This document shows positions 7,962 to 15,648 of a DNA stretch of 64,000 nt, piece by piece. The stretch is taken from NCBI GenBank assembly GCA_015999985.1, contig JAECRA010000014.1, positions 7,748-71,747 on the forward strand, in the 5' to 3' direction. The notes under the pieces were generated by a model. The model was not told the DNA's origin and searched no databases. It saw nothing but the letters and a program-made list of their open reading frames with translations. Both the position numbers and the translations under genes were made by a program. The stretch's first letter is position 1. Every line of letters begins with the position of its first letter. This DNA is from Comamonadaceae bacterium. GTDB taxonomy: Bacteria > Pseudomonadota > Gammaproteobacteria > Burkholderiales > Burkholderiaceae_C.

Positions 7962-8813
7962 ATGGCACTCTACATGATTGGTGACGTTCAAGGCTGCAAT
8001 AGTGCACTTGGACGTTTGTTTGACGAAATCGACTTCTCGCCCAGCCGTGATCGGCTTGTGTTGCTGGGGGACTTGGTCAACCGCGGTCCCCATTCCCTTG
8101 CGGTGGTGCAGCGATTGATGGCGCTGGGCGATGCTGCTCATTGCCTGCTGGGCAACCATGATCTTCACTTGCTGGCGGTGGCCAACGGAGTGCGCAAGCT
8201 TCACAGGGGCGACACCGTGGCAGATATTTTGCAATCAAGCGAGCGAGACGCGATACTGGACTGGTTGCGATCGCGTCCTCTGGCGTGGCGCGATCATGGG
8301 GTGTTGATGGTTCATGCCGGTGTATTGCCGCAATGGAGCTCGGATCAAGTGCTTGCGCTGGCGGCAGAGGTAGAGGCCGTGTTGCGGGGGAACGATTGGG
8401 TGGCTTTCATGCACCAGATGTACGGTAATCAGCCGGATCAATGGCATGAGGGCTTGCAAGGCGCTGACCGCCTGCGGGTCATCGTGAACGCACTCACGCG
8501 GCTGCGCTATTGCACACCTGAGGGCCGAATGGAGTTTGAGACCAAGAGCGGCGGCGTCCAGGATGCCCCGCCGGGCCATCTACCGTGGTTTGACGTGCCA
8601 GGCCGCCTGACTGCAGCAGACGTGGTCGCGTTTGGCCATTGGTCCACATTAGGCTGGCTGAATCGGCCAGACATTTTGTCGCTGGATACCGGTTGTGTCT
8701 GGGGAGGCTGTCTGAGTGCGGTGCGTTTGGGACCAGGGGCGCAGGACCGAGAATTGATTCAGGTGAATTGCGAACAAGCTCAAGCACCAGGCAATCCGGG
8801 TAAGCGCTCATGA
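7962..8813 (+). CDS. apaH: Symmetrical bis(5'-nucleosyl)-tetraphosphatase
   Basis: The 283-residue protein hydrolyses diadenosine tetraphosphate to two ADP. It is a metallophosphoesterase with the full motif series: GDVQGC near the N-terminus, GDLVNRGP, GNHD and, later, VHAG. The segments DWLRSRPLAW and RYCTPEGRME are typical of ApaH. The length matches the enterobacterial enzyme (about 280). A GGGAA ribosome site precedes the ATG. The stop codon overlaps the start of the DUF445 gene (ATGA), so the two are coupled. Gene and function are secure. Confidence 0.95.
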   Translation: MALYMIGDVQGCNSALGRLFDEIDFSPSRDRLVLLGDLVNRGPHSLAVVQRLMALGDAAHCLLGNHDLHLLAVANGVRKLHRGDTVADILQSSERDAILDWLRSRPLAWRDHGVLMVHAGVLPQWSSDQVLALAAEVEAVLRGNDWVAFMHQMYGNQPDQWHEGLQGADRLRVIVNALTRLRYCTPEGRMEFETKSGGVQDAPPGHLPWFDVPGRLTAADVVAFGHWSTLGWLNRPDILSLDTGCVWGGCLSAVRLGPGAQDRELIQVNCEQAQAPGNPGKRS

Positions 8814-10069
8814 GCGCCCGTGTTGCCCAAGCTTCTGCGGGCATGAAGCGCTTGGCGCTGGGGTTGCTGGTCGGCGCTGCCGCGTTGTACGTGCTGGGTA
8901 CGTGGCGGACGCCTTATCACTCGGCCTGGGGGTATGTAGCGGCGTTTGCTGAAGCCGCTATGGTGGGGGCCATCGCTGACTGGTTTGCTGTCGTAGCGCT
9001 CTTCCGGCATCCGCTAGGCGTGCCGATTCCTCACACTGCCATCATTCCCGAGAACAAAGACCGCATTGGAGAGAACCTGGCCAACTTCCTGGGCGAGCAT
9101 TTCCTGGCAACCGACCAGGTGTTGGCTCGTTTGCGGGACTTTGATGCGGCTGGGCGTCTAGCGGGCTGGCTTTCAGTGCCCGCCAATGCAGAGCGTGTCA
9201 GTGAGCGGCTGGTGGAAGTGGGGCGCTGGGCAGTAGGGGCGCTGGATGATGAACGTGTTCGTCAGTTCGTGGCGGAGCTGGCAAGAGACGGCTTGCGTCA
9301 GATAGAAATCACACGTGTTTCGGGCCAGGTGTTCGAGGCCATGACGCAGGATCGCCGTCATCAGGAATTGCTGGACGGTGTCCTTTTGCAGTTGGCGAAG
9401 CTGCTTGGAGAAGACGCTGTTCAGGAAACCATTACCGAGGCCATTGCCCGAGAGATCAAGGCGCTCAAGTACGTGGGCCTTGATCAGATGGCTGCCCGCA
9501 TGGCGACTCGAAAGGTGGTGGTGATCATTGCCAAGACCATCATCGACATGGCAGATGATTCACAGCACAGCCTGCGCTTGCGCTTTGACGACATGGTGAG
9601 CGGATTTGTGGAGCGGCTAAAAGATGACCCGGCCTTGTCAGAGCGCGTTGAGCACCTTAAGGCAGAGCTGCTGGACAACCCGGCAGTGGGCTCTTACGTC
9701 AACCAGCTGTGGTCGCAGTTGCTGGCCTGGCTGCAATCAGACATGGACCGAAGTGACTCAAGCATCCGAGCGCGCATCACCCAGGCGGCGCAAACATTGG
9801 GTGAGCGACTGGCCTCGGACGACGCCATCCGCACGTGGATCAATGGCGAGTTGCAGACAGCGGCGCCGCAGCTGATCGAACGTTACCGGGAGGACATTCG
9901 CCGCTATATCGTTGCCCGGGTTCAGGCTTGGGATGCGAAGGAAATGACGCGCGAACTGGAGCACCACATCGGGCGGGATCTACAGTTCATTCGTGTCAAC
10001 GGTACGCTGGTGGGCGGCTTGGTCGGGCTCATCATCCACGCCTTGACGCAGCTCCTGGGACCGGGGTGA
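8810..10069 (+). CDS. DUF445 family membrane-associated protein (YjiN-like)
   Basis: The 419-residue protein belongs to the DUF445 family. It has an N-terminal hydrophobic helix (residues about 13-30), the conserved MVGAIADWFAVVALFRHPLG near residue 50, and PIPHTAIIPENKDRIGENL just after it. A long, charged and helical middle follows, and a final hydrophobic segment containing GTLVGGLVGLIIH. The function of the family is not established. Its start overlaps the apaH stop by four bases, so it is probably translated from the same transcript. The length is normal for the family. Confidence 0.85.
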   Translation: MSARVAQASAGMKRLALGLLVGAAALYVLGTWRTPYHSAWGYVAAFAEAAMVGAIADWFAVVALFRHPLGVPIPHTAIIPENKDRIGENLANFLGEHFLATDQVLARLRDFDAAGRLAGWLSVPANAERVSERLVEVGRWAVGALDDERVRQFVAELARDGLRQIEITRVSGQVFEAMTQDRRHQELLDGVLLQLAKLLGEDAVQETITEAIAREIKALKYVGLDQMAARMATRKVVVIIAKTIIDMADDSQHSLRLRFDDMVSGFVERLKDDPALSERVEHLKAELLDNPAVGSYVNQLWSQLLAWLQSDMDRSDSSIRARITQAAQTLGERLASDDAIRTWINGELQTAAPQLIERYREDIRRYIVARVQAWDAKEMTRELEHHIGRDLQFIRVNGTLVGGLVGLIIHALTQLLGPG

Positions 10070-10108
10070 GTGCGCCATGCCCATCGCGCAGCCCCGCCTT
10101 CTGCGGGC

Positions 10109-11530
10109 TCAGGAAGGATCGCTTGCCTTGAACAAGGCGGCAATCTTGCGCTTGGGCTTGATGTTGGCCGAAATGCCGGAACGTTGGGGCTTGGCAGCCG
10201 CCTCCCATGGCGCTGGCTGTTCTGGTGCCGCGCTCGTCGATTCATACGGCCGGTTGAAGAACGGGTCTGCGGGTGGTGGGGAAGGAGCGAATGACCGGCG
10301 TTCACCGCCACTGCGGCGGTCCCGCGGAGCCTCTGATTCTTCCTGCCACGCTCGGCGGCCATCATTGAAGCGGCCGCGCGGTTTTTCTTCTTCGAACTCT
10401 ATGTGTTCGACCTCAATTTTTTTCTTGAGCAGCTTTTCCAGATCACCCATCAATCGGCCATCGCCCTTGGTGACCATGGTGACGGCCAGTCCGGAAGCGC
10501 CCGCTCGGCCAGTACGGCCAATGCGGTGAACATAGTCTTCGGCGTTGAATGGGACGTCGAAGTTGAAAACCGCAGGCACATCCTTGATGTCCAGCCCACG
10601 CGCCGCGACGTCGGTAGCTACCAGCAGATCGACTTCACCCGCCTTGAACGCAGCCAGCGCCTTGAGGCGCTCGTCTTGGCTCTTGTCGCCGTGCAAGGCG
10701 GTCGTGCGGAGACCATCGCGCTCCAGCGTACGTGCGAGCCTGGCGCAACCGAGCTTGCTATTGACGAAAACGAACGCCTGCCGAATGGCGCGGTCTTTCA
10801 GGACCTGCTGCAGCGCACGGCGTTTGTCATCATCCGAGACCATGTAGAAATGCTGCTCGACCGTCGACGCTGTCTCATTTGGCCGCGCGACCTCGATGGT
10901 GACCGGGTCTTGCAGGTAGCTGCCAGCCAGCCGCTTGATCTCGGGCGAGAAAGTAGCGGAAAACAGCAAGGTTGTGCGCGACTTGGGCAGATAGCTCAGA
11001 ATGCGCTGGAGATCCGGCAGAAAGCCGATGTCGAGCATGCGGTCAGCTTCGTCCAGGACAACGTACTCAACCTGGTTGAGCACCGCTGTCTTGGCTTCAA
11101 TATGGTCCAGCAAGCGGCCGGGCGTGGCGACCAGCACTTCGACGCCCTTTTTCAGCTCCGCTATTTGCGGCTTCATATCCATACCGCCAAAGACCACTGC
11201 ACTGCGCAGTTGGGTGTATTTGGCGTATTGCTTGATCTGGCCTGCGACCTGGTCAGCCAGTTCGCGTGTGGGCAGCAGCACGAGCGCGCGCACGGGGTGG
11301 CGTGCGGGTGACGTGCTGACGTTTTCGTGCTTCAGCATCCGCTGAAGAAGGGGCAGGGAGAATGCGGCGGTTTTACCGGTGCCGGTTTGCGCGGCGCCCA
11401 TGACATCTCGGCCTTCGAGAACCACCGGAATGGCTTCGGCCTGGATAGGCGTCATGTTTTCGTAGCCCATTTCGGCCACGGCGCGCTTCAGGGGTTCTGC
11501 CAGCGAAAGATTGGAGTATGAGTTGCTCAT
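10109..11530 (-). CDS. rhlE: DEAD-box RNA helicase, RhlE type
   Basis: The 473-residue protein is an ATP-dependent RNA helicase. Motifs in order are the Q motif (YENMTPIQAEAIP), Walker A (AQTGTGKT), PTRELADQV, TPGRLLD, the DEAD box (VLDEADRMLD), SATFS, the FVNSKLG region and HRIGRTGRAG. A basic, glycine- and arginine-rich tail (about 385-473) is typical of RhlE and helps bind RNA, for example in ribosome assembly. The frame extends upstream to 11578, but the ATG at 11530 matches the family start (MSNSYSNLSLAEPL). It is downstream of, and in line with, the metallopeptidase gene. RhlE is the best match among DEAD-box groups. Confidence 0.9.
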   Translation of the reverse strand: MSNSYSNLSLAEPLKRAVAEMGYENMTPIQAEAIPVVLEGRDVMGAAQTGTGKTAAFSLPLLQRMLKHENVSTSPARHPVRALVLLPTRELADQVAGQIKQYAKYTQLRSAVVFGGMDMKPQIAELKKGVEVLVATPGRLLDHIEAKTAVLNQVEYVVLDEADRMLDIGFLPDLQRILSYLPKSRTTLLFSATFSPEIKRLAGSYLQDPVTIEVARPNETASTVEQHFYMVSDDDKRRALQQVLKDRAIRQAFVFVNSKLGCARLARTLERDGLRTTALHGDKSQDERLKALAAFKAGEVDLLVATDVAARGLDIKDVPAVFNFDVPFNAEDYVHRIGRTGRAGASGLAVTMVTKGDGRLMGDLEKLLKKKIEVEHIEFEEEKPRGRFNDGRRAWQEESEAPRDRRSGGERRSFAPSPPPADPFFNRPYESTSAAPEQPAPWEAAAKPQRSGISANIKPKRKIAALFKASDPS

Positions 11531-11611
11531 GAACCCCCTATTATCCCCTTTCGAAGCTACAAGGTGCCTTTTCAGCAAATCAGCGCCTTTAGCGCTGACT
11601 ACAGTGAAGCC

Positions 11612-12487
11612 TTAAAGTGCCTGCGTATTGAAGGTATCGCAGGCCTGAACACTGCCGGTTTTGAGCCCGGTGTTGAACCACCGCTGGCGTTGTGCACTGG
11701 AGCCGTGTGTGAAACTGTCGGGCCTCACGGTCCCGGACTGTTGCCGCTGCAACGCATCGTCGCCGATGCGAGCGGCAGCATTCATGGCGGACTCAATATC
11801 GCCTTGTTCCAGCCAGTTCTTGGCCTGCTGGGATTTGTTGGCCCAGATGCCTGCAAAACAGTCTGCCTGAAGCTCCACTCTGACGCTGAGGGCGTTCTGC
11901 TGCGATTGGCTGACTCTGCCTCGCATGGCGTCGACTTTCTGCGTGACGCCCAGAAGAGTCTGAACGTGGTGGGCGACTTCATGCGCGATCACGTAGGCCT
12001 GCGCAAACTCTCCAGGCGCACCGAGTTGCCGACTGAGCGTGTCGAAGAAATCCATGTCCAGGTAGACCTTTTGGTCGCCCGGGCAATAAAAGGGACCCAT
12101 GGCGGACTGGCCGGTACCGCAAGCCGTGGGCGTGACTCCACGGAAGAGCACCAGCCTGGGGGCTTTGTATTGCGCGCCACCTTCTCGGAAAATCTGGCCC
12201 CAGGCGTCTTCAGTAGAGGCCAGCACGGTGGACACAAAGGCCGCACGGGTATCGCCAGCTGGCGGCTTTTGAGCCGGTCCCTGCTGCTGCACCTGCGGTT
12301 GGCCGCTGCCAGAGATCACGCCTATGGTGGTCAGTGGATTGATGCCAAATACCCCCCATGCGACCAAGGCGATCACGATGGTGCCGATGCCAATCGAGCG
12401 CCCTCCAATGCCGAAGCCTCCGCCACCGCCGCCGCCCGAGCGTCGGTCTTCTACGTTGTCCGACTGCCGATTGCCTTCCCATTTCAT
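11612..12487 (-). CDS. ypfJ: Neutral zinc metallopeptidase, YpfJ family
   Basis: The 291-residue protein starts with the family signature MKWEGNRQSDNVEDRR and a glycine run, followed by one transmembrane helix (about 31-48). The zinc-binding motif HEVAHH is at residues 169-174 (His169, Glu170, His173), and the ELQADCFAG segment further on probably supplies the third ligand. Members are membrane-anchored proteins of unknown physiological role, often described as putative neutral zinc metallopeptidases. It is divergent from the pyroglutamyl peptidase gene, with only 45 bases between the starts. Confidence 0.9.
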   Translation of the reverse strand: MKWEGNRQSDNVEDRRSGGGGGGGFGIGGRSIGIGTIVIALVAWGVFGINPLTTIGVISGSGQPQVQQQGPAQKPPAGDTRAAFVSTVLASTEDAWGQIFREGGAQYKAPRLVLFRGVTPTACGTGQSAMGPFYCPGDQKVYLDMDFFDTLSRQLGAPGEFAQAYVIAHEVAHHVQTLLGVTQKVDAMRGRVSQSQQNALSVRVELQADCFAGIWANKSQQAKNWLEQGDIESAMNAAARIGDDALQRQQSGTVRPDSFTHGSSAQRQRWFNTGLKTGSVQACDTFNTQAL

Positions 12488-12532
12488 GGGTGAACTCCTC
12501 GCCTGAATGCGCTGGTGCGCTAAATTACTCTA

Positions 12533-13216
12533 ATGGTATCCCCAACCAGACCCGTTGTGCATTTTCCACAGACCCTGCCACTATCAGTATTGGTAACCGG
12601 GTTTGATTCCTTCGGCGGCAACACGGTCAACGCCAGTTGGCTCATCGCACAGCAACTTCACGGCAGCCGCATCGCGGGTCACCGTTTGATTTCAGCACAA
12701 TTGCCTACTGTTTTCAGCCAATCAGCTACCGACCTGTACGCGCTCATGCGCGAACATTGTCCTGCACTGGTGATTTGTCTGGGTCTGTCCGAGAGCACGC
12801 GCTCCATTTCCATAGAGCGTATTGCCATCAACGTCGATGATGCCCGCATTGCTGACAACGCAGGCAGGCAACCTATTGATGAACCGGTAGTTTTAGGCGC
12901 TCCGGCTGCTTATTTCAGCCTTCTTCCCATCAAGGCCATGAGAGCTGCCATCAACGCCAAAGGCATACCGGCGGAAATTTCGCAGTCGGCAGGCACTTTC
13001 GTGTGCAACCATGTGTTTTTCAAGCTCATGCACCTTTTGGCTACCGACGACCAATTCAAGGGTGTGCGAGGCGGCTTTATGCATGTGCCACCCGTGAGCG
13101 AAACAGACGGCCAAGGTTTGCCTCTCGCTCAGCTGGTAGATGGTGTGCGTATTGGCGTGCATACCGCCTTGACGGCGGTTGCGGACATTCGTACAGAAGG
13201 CGGTAGCTTGAATTGA
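12533..13216 (+). CDS. pcp: Pyroglutamyl-peptidase I (C15 peptidase)
   Basis: The 227-residue cytoplasmic enzyme removes N-terminal pyroglutamate from peptides. The fold begins with LVTGFDSFGG. The catalytic triad is visible: Glu95 in ISIERIAIN, Cys158 in SAGTFVCNHVF and His184 in GGFMHVP. The length is slightly above the usual 210-215 residues because of an N-terminal extension of about 16 residues; the start ATG at 12533 has no strong ribosome site, so a later start cannot be excluded. It is convergent with dcd. Confidence 0.92.
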   Translation: MVSPTRPVVHFPQTLPLSVLVTGFDSFGGNTVNASWLIAQQLHGSRIAGHRLISAQLPTVFSQSATDLYALMREHCPALVICLGLSESTRSISIERIAINVDDARIADNAGRQPIDEPVVLGAPAAYFSLLPIKAMRAAINAKGIPAEISQSAGTFVCNHVFFKLMHLLATDDQFKGVRGGFMHVPPVSETDGQGLPLAQLVDGVRIGVHTALTAVADIRTEGGSLN

Positions 13217-13244
13217 GCGAGCGGTTCGGCTCGCCGCTCCGGTT

Positions 13245-13820
13245 TCAGGTCTTGGGCAGGGTCACGCCTACCTGGCCCTGGTATTTTCCGCCCCGGTCTT
13301 TGTAGCTGGTTTCGCAGACGTCGTCAGGGTCACTTTCGAAGAATAGCACCTGCGCGCAGCCCTCGCCCGCGTAGATCTTGGCAGGCAGCGGTGTGGTGTT
13401 GGAAAACTCCAGCGTGACGTAGCCTTCCCATTCTGGCTCAAACGGCGTGACGTTGACGATGATGCCGCAGCGGGCATAGGTGCTCTTGCCCAGACAGATG
13501 GTCAGCACATTGCGTGGAATGCGGAAATATTCCATCGTGCGGGCCAGCGCAAAGCTGTTGGGCGGAATGATGCAGACCGGGGCGTTGATGTCGACAAAGC
13601 TCTTCTCGTCGAAATTCTTGGGGTCCACCACAGTGGAGTGGATGTTGGTGAAGACCTTGAATTCCGGGGCGCAGCGAATGTCGTAGCCATAGCTGGAAGT
13701 GCCGTAGCTGACGATCTTTTCGCCAGTGGGTGATTGCCGTACTTGACCGGGCTCGAAGGGCTCGATCATGCCGTGTTGCTCTGCCATGCGGCGGATCCAT
13801 TTGTCGCTCTTGATGCTCAT
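13245..13820 (-). CDS. dcd: dCTP deaminase
   Basis: The 191-residue enzyme deaminates dCTP to dUTP, supplying the precursor for dTMP synthesis. Recognisable segments are [28 protein letters not shown], the nucleotide-binding [11 protein letters not shown] with the neighbouring [14 protein letters not shown] containing the catalytic glutamate, and the C-terminal YQGQ that closes over the substrate. The length (about 190) is normal. The gene is convergent with pcp and stands alone. Confidence 0.96.
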   Translation of the reverse strand: MSIKSDKWIRRMAEQHGMIEPFEPGQVRQSPTGEKIVSYGTSSYGYDIRCAPEFKVFTNIHSTVVDPKNFDEKSFVDINAPVCIIPPNSFALARTMEYFRIPRNVLTICLGKSTYARCGIIVNVTPFEPEWEGYVTLEFSNTTPLPAKIYAGEGCAQVLFFESDPDDVCETSYKDRGGKYQGQVGVTLPKT

Positions 13821-14006
13821 TGCGCGAGTTTTTCTGATTGGCTGCAGGGGCAGGTATTGTAGAGAGGCCTGGAGCCGGATGACGGAGTTCCAGACCGATG
13901 TAGGTCATGTGATGACCTCATTGATCATCCTTGACTTGGCTGAGAGCAATTATGGCCCCGGTCTGTAAGCCAGTCCGTGGCCGGGTCTGAGGTGATTCGT
14001 TGTTAT

Positions 14007-14035
14007 TTATTACTATTTAATTAAAAAGTTACAAT
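14007..14035 (+). promoter_or_regulatory. Candidate sigma-70 promoter for the IPTL-CTERM gene
   Basis: In an AT-rich stretch a weak -35 box TTATTA (14007-14012) is separated by 17 bases from a good -10 box TACAAT (14030-14035). It would give a leader of about 55 bases before the ATG at 14096. The 275 bases between dcd and this gene contain nothing else that I can support. Confidence 0.5.
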
Positions 14036-14095
14036 GCGGCTGTCCGGATGGTCACTTCCTTCTGCGGACCAGTACAACTTATCTGGAGAGAGTTC

Positions 14096-14692
14096 ATGTC
14101 CGCATTGAAAAACATCCTGGCGTCTGTGGCGCTGGCATCGTGCGCGTTGACCGCGCATGCTCAAGTAACAACCAACGTGAATTACAACCTGTCCTTATCG
14201 GACCAGCCGTTTACCGGCAGGTTTTATAGCGATCAACCGTGCGATTTCTCCACTTCCACCCCAATCGGCAATCGGTATCGCACCATGACCATGCAGGTGA
14301 CGATGGCCGGAAGCTATGCATTCTTTGATGAAGGTTACGACGTAGGAGCCCCTTATAGCGATGGCACGCTCGGGGTTTACTCCGGCGCTTTCAACCCCGC
14401 CAGCCCATCCACCAACTGCGTGGGTAGCGTGGACGACGATCAACCCTTGAATTTGACTCCAGGTACATATACCTTGGTTTTGTCGTCCTACGATGGGCAG
14501 GGCGATGGTGAGGGAGACGTGGGCGTTCCGGGCCAGTTCTTCTACCAAATTTCCGGACCCGCGCGCGTCGTGCTGCCCGGCAATACCCCACCAGCCGTTA
14601 CGGCAGTGCCTACTCTTTCCGAATGGACTTTGATGCTTCTGGCCCTCTCTGCTGCAGGACTGGGCGCTAGCCGCCTACGCCGCAAGTCCTGA
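14096..14692 (+). CDS. IPTL-CTERM sorting-domain surface protein
   Basis: The 198-residue protein has a signal peptide (SALKNILASVALASCALTAHA) and a beta-rich middle resembling a carbohydrate- or surface-exposed domain. The C-terminal sorting signal consists of VPTLSEW, a hydrophobic helix (TLMLLALSAAGLGA) and a basic end (SRLRRKS). This is the IPTL-CTERM pattern, recognised in related bacteria by a dedicated exosortase-like enzyme (XrtH). The ATG at 14096 is chosen because GGAGAG lies six bases upstream and because it begins the signal peptide. No sorting enzyme is visible in the window, so it must be encoded elsewhere. Confidence 0.85.
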   Translation: MSALKNILASVALASCALTAHAQVTTNVNYNLSLSDQPFTGRFYSDQPCDFSTSTPIGNRYRTMTMQVTMAGSYAFFDEGYDVGAPYSDGTLGVYSGAFNPASPSTNCVGSVDDDQPLNLTPGTYTLVLSSYDGQGDGEGDVGVPGQFFYQISGPARVVLPGNTPPAVTAVPTLSEWTLMLLALSAAGLGASRLRRKS

Positions 14693-14698
14693 CTGGAG

Positions 14699-14718
14699 AA
14701 TCCCGTGAGAGCGGGTTT
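14699..14718 (+). terminator. Possible weak terminator after the IPTL-CTERM gene
   Basis: A short stem AATCCCG/CGGGTTT with one mismatch starts seven bases after the stop codon, and only three T follow it. A second weak stem (AAAGCAG at 14719-14725 with CTGCTTT at 14741-14747) overlaps the end of the convergent gene. Confidence 0.3.
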
Positions 14719-14729
14719 AAAGCAGCAAG

Positions 14730-15626
14730 CTACAGCCCGCCTGCTTTTTGCTCAACCTGCGCCGCTTTCATCTGCATGAGCAGGCAATGCAGCATCTCGG
14801 TGGAAAGCCCGTGTAGCACCAGGCGGTAACCGGCGCGCAAGGTGCTCATCGGCACCAGGGGGTGCTTGTTGTTGAGCAGGATGAGGTGTTCCGGGCTGTT
14901 CAGGATGGTGGCGCAGTAAATGCCTATGGTTTCGTCCAACTGCAGTGAGTTGGCGGCGCGCCAGAAATCATTGTCGGTGAGAAAAAGCTGATAGACCGGC
15001 GTGAAGATCTCGATGGCCGATTGCAGATCAATCGCGTTGAGCCGGCCTTTGGGCATGTCGGCCAAATGCAGCTCGGGTTGCTCCAGCATGCTGAAGTCCA
15101 CCTGATCCAGAGGCACCGGGGCCAGCGTGCTGCCGTTGGCGCGCAGCGCGGTGTTCAGGTTGATGATGAAGTTGTAGAGGTTGAGGTCGTGCTTGAGAAA
15201 AAGCTCGTCCTTCAGGTCATCGATGTCCATGGGCGCAATCGGGCTGAGCTGCACTTGGACTCCGGAGTTCGCGGCGATGAACGCCAGGATCTGCGAACCC
15301 AGGTGGAAGTGCCGCATGATCAACCAGTTGGCTTGCGGAGACAACGTGAGGCGCATGCCACGGGCCAGAATGCGGTGCAACATGCGCGAGGCCGACCAAT
15401 TGCGTGGCAATGGGATCTTCAGCAGTTGAATCAGCACGATGCAGGTGCGTGCCAGCGGCCGGATGAGCGGCAGCAGGTACTGGCGCGACCCCGAAGCCGC
15501 ATCGGCCAGCCAGGCACGCTTGACGCCGTCTTCCAGTGGCGTGCTCTGATCGAGATAGCTGGCCAACCAGGGGCTGGGGTCACGGGGGTCGTGCGAGAGG
15601 TCCTTGGGGTCCAGGCTTTGGCTCAC
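14730..15626 (-). CDS. Unrecognised 298-residue protein, last gene of the lipid operon
   Basis: I do not recognise a family with confidence. The protein is mostly helical, with no signal peptide and no clear transmembrane helix apart from a moderately hydrophobic stretch around residues 50-75 (LPLIRPLARTCIVLIQLLKI). No metal or nucleotide motif stands out, although DMDDL-type acidic patches and several histidines are present (RHFHLGSQ, ELFLKHDLN). The start is a GTG 22 bases after the stop of the synthase-oxidase gene, with no strong ribosome site, so it is probably translated from the same transcript. A partner or accessory role for the upstream enzyme is inference from position only. Confidence 0.75.
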   Translation of the reverse strand: MSQSLDPKDLSHDPRDPSPWLASYLDQSTPLEDGVKRAWLADAASGSRQYLLPLIRPLARTCIVLIQLLKIPLPRNWSASRMLHRILARGMRLTLSPQANWLIMRHFHLGSQILAFIAANSGVQVQLSPIAPMDIDDLKDELFLKHDLNLYNFIINLNTALRANGSTLAPVPLDQVDFSMLEQPELHLADMPKGRLNAIDLQSAIEIFTPVYQLFLTDNDFWRAANSLQLDETIGIYCATILNSPEHLILLNNKHPLVPMSTLRAGYRLVLHGLSTEMLHCLLMQMKAAQVEQKAGGL

Positions 15627-15648
15627 GATGATGTCGGTGTAAATTCAG

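Noticed and set aside
10403-11311. 302-residue plus-strand frame opposite the RhlE gene
   Set aside because: It is a shadow of the helicase gene; no ribosome site and no recognisable domain, while the helicase motifs are complete on the other strand.
11564-12493. 309-residue plus-strand frame opposite the metallopeptidase gene
   Set aside because: The minus-strand frame has the HEVAHH motif and the family start; the plus frame has no domain.
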